Shown here piece by piece: positions 63,828-64,000 of a stretch of 64,000 nucleotides of DNA. The first letter of the stretch is position 1, and each line of letters starts with the position of its first letter. The position numbers were made by a program, and so were the translations under genes. Origin of the DNA: Absidia repens (taxonomy: Eukaryota > Mucoromycota > Mucoromycetes > Mucorales > Cunninghamellaceae); contig MCGE01000005.1 in assembly GCA_002105175.1 (NCBI GenBank), positions 1-64,000 of the forward strand. The letters are read 5' to 3'. The notes beneath the pieces are model-generated. The model was not told the DNA's origin. It did no database searches and was given only the letters and a program-made list of their open reading frames with translations.

Positions 63828-64000
63828 TTGACGTTATGCCTTATTCTAGAATATCCTTGCTACCTGGTTCGTTTAGTGACGTTGCCTGGATGGATGTATC
63901 TGACTGATGAACTGATTTGTTTCTTCGCGCCATTACCTGGGAAAGAAGTAAGTGGAATGAATATCTTCAGTAACTTCTAATACATGTAGCTTTTTACTAA
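63437..64000 (+). CDS. Sterol 3-beta-glucosyltransferase-like (Atg26/UGT80) GRAM-domain protein, 5' part only
   Basis: Three exons are visible. The first (63437-63520) ends PLLN before GTACTATATA. The second (about 63598-63741) contains EMSIENTPSIDILEYEEDNN and SLSKHETLVG. The third (about 63850-63948) reads EYPCYLVRLVTLPGWMYLTD followed by ELICFFAPLPGKE, then a GTAAGTGG donor. They join in phase. The third segment is like the start of the first GRAM domain of Atg26/Ugt51-type sterol glucosyltransferases (Cys-Trp/Tyr-Leu, Leu-x-Gly-x-Met-Tyr-Leu-Thr, Cys-Phe-x-Ala-x-Leu-Pro). Those enzymes attach glucose to ergosterol at membranes. The glycosyltransferase domain would lie beyond the window, so another GRAM protein is possible. 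Intron 2 has about 33 T (63791-63822). Confidence 0.55.

Overview
This is AT-rich, intron-dense eukaryotic DNA. Introns are short (about 45-120 nt), usually start GTAAG, and often carry long poly-T tracts next to the acceptor. The gene set (UTP20, an HSF-type factor, a Tpa1/OGFOD1 dioxygenase, a BCAP31/Yet3-like protein, a fungal-type hybrid histidine kinase, a sterol-glucosyltransferase-like GRAM domain) and the style of the introns point to an early-diverging fungus, most likely Mucoromycota. That assignment is inferred from the reading alone.

Layout: 0.36-9.7 kb holds UTP20 (+), with many reading-frame breaks in its first 4.7 kb and none after. 11.1-18.6 kb holds a very large multi-domain receptor (+), described below. 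19.7-22.2 kb holds an Integrator subunit 2 (INTS2) homologue (-) that lacks the N-terminal half. 22.3-37.3 kb is gene-free and repetitive: dispersed repeat copies, a tandem array of five full 1.18-kb units plus a truncated sixth, a 12-copy 33-bp minisatellite, and a 648-bp long-TIR transposon with 8-bp target duplications inserted beside a diverged array unit. 37.3-40.7 kb holds a SAM-containing kinesin-13 of KIF24 type (-). Then follow an NAD(P)-dependent epimerase-like protein (41.6-42.6, -), a Tpa1/OGFOD1 prolyl hydroxylase (44.3-46.1, -), an HSF-type transcription factor (49.3-51.3, -) divergent from a BCAP31-like ER protein (51.7-52.9, +), phosphatidylserine decarboxylase (54.7-56.3, +), a tentative ATRIP/Rad26-like checkpoint protein (56.7-59.7, -), tRNA-Pro(AGG) (62.8, -), and the first exons of a sterol-glucosyltransferase-like gene (63.4 to the right edge, +).

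The most striking object is the 11.1-18.6 kb gene. When its exons are joined they give one reading frame of about 1,970 codons: signal peptide, two periplasmic-binding-protein-like ectodomains, an ephrin-receptor-like Cys-rich module, one transmembrane helix, a pseudokinase and signalling-helix coiled coil closely resembling those of animal membrane guanylate cyclases, and then a histidine kinase plus receiver in the place where the cyclase would be. It looks like a natural exchange of output between receptor guanylate cyclases and two-component signalling.

The genes are not an operon. They are independent housekeeping or signalling genes separated by repeat-rich spacers. A dispersed repeat family with a strongly conserved core occurs in most of the long spacers, and a derivative of it makes up part of the 1.18-kb tandem unit.
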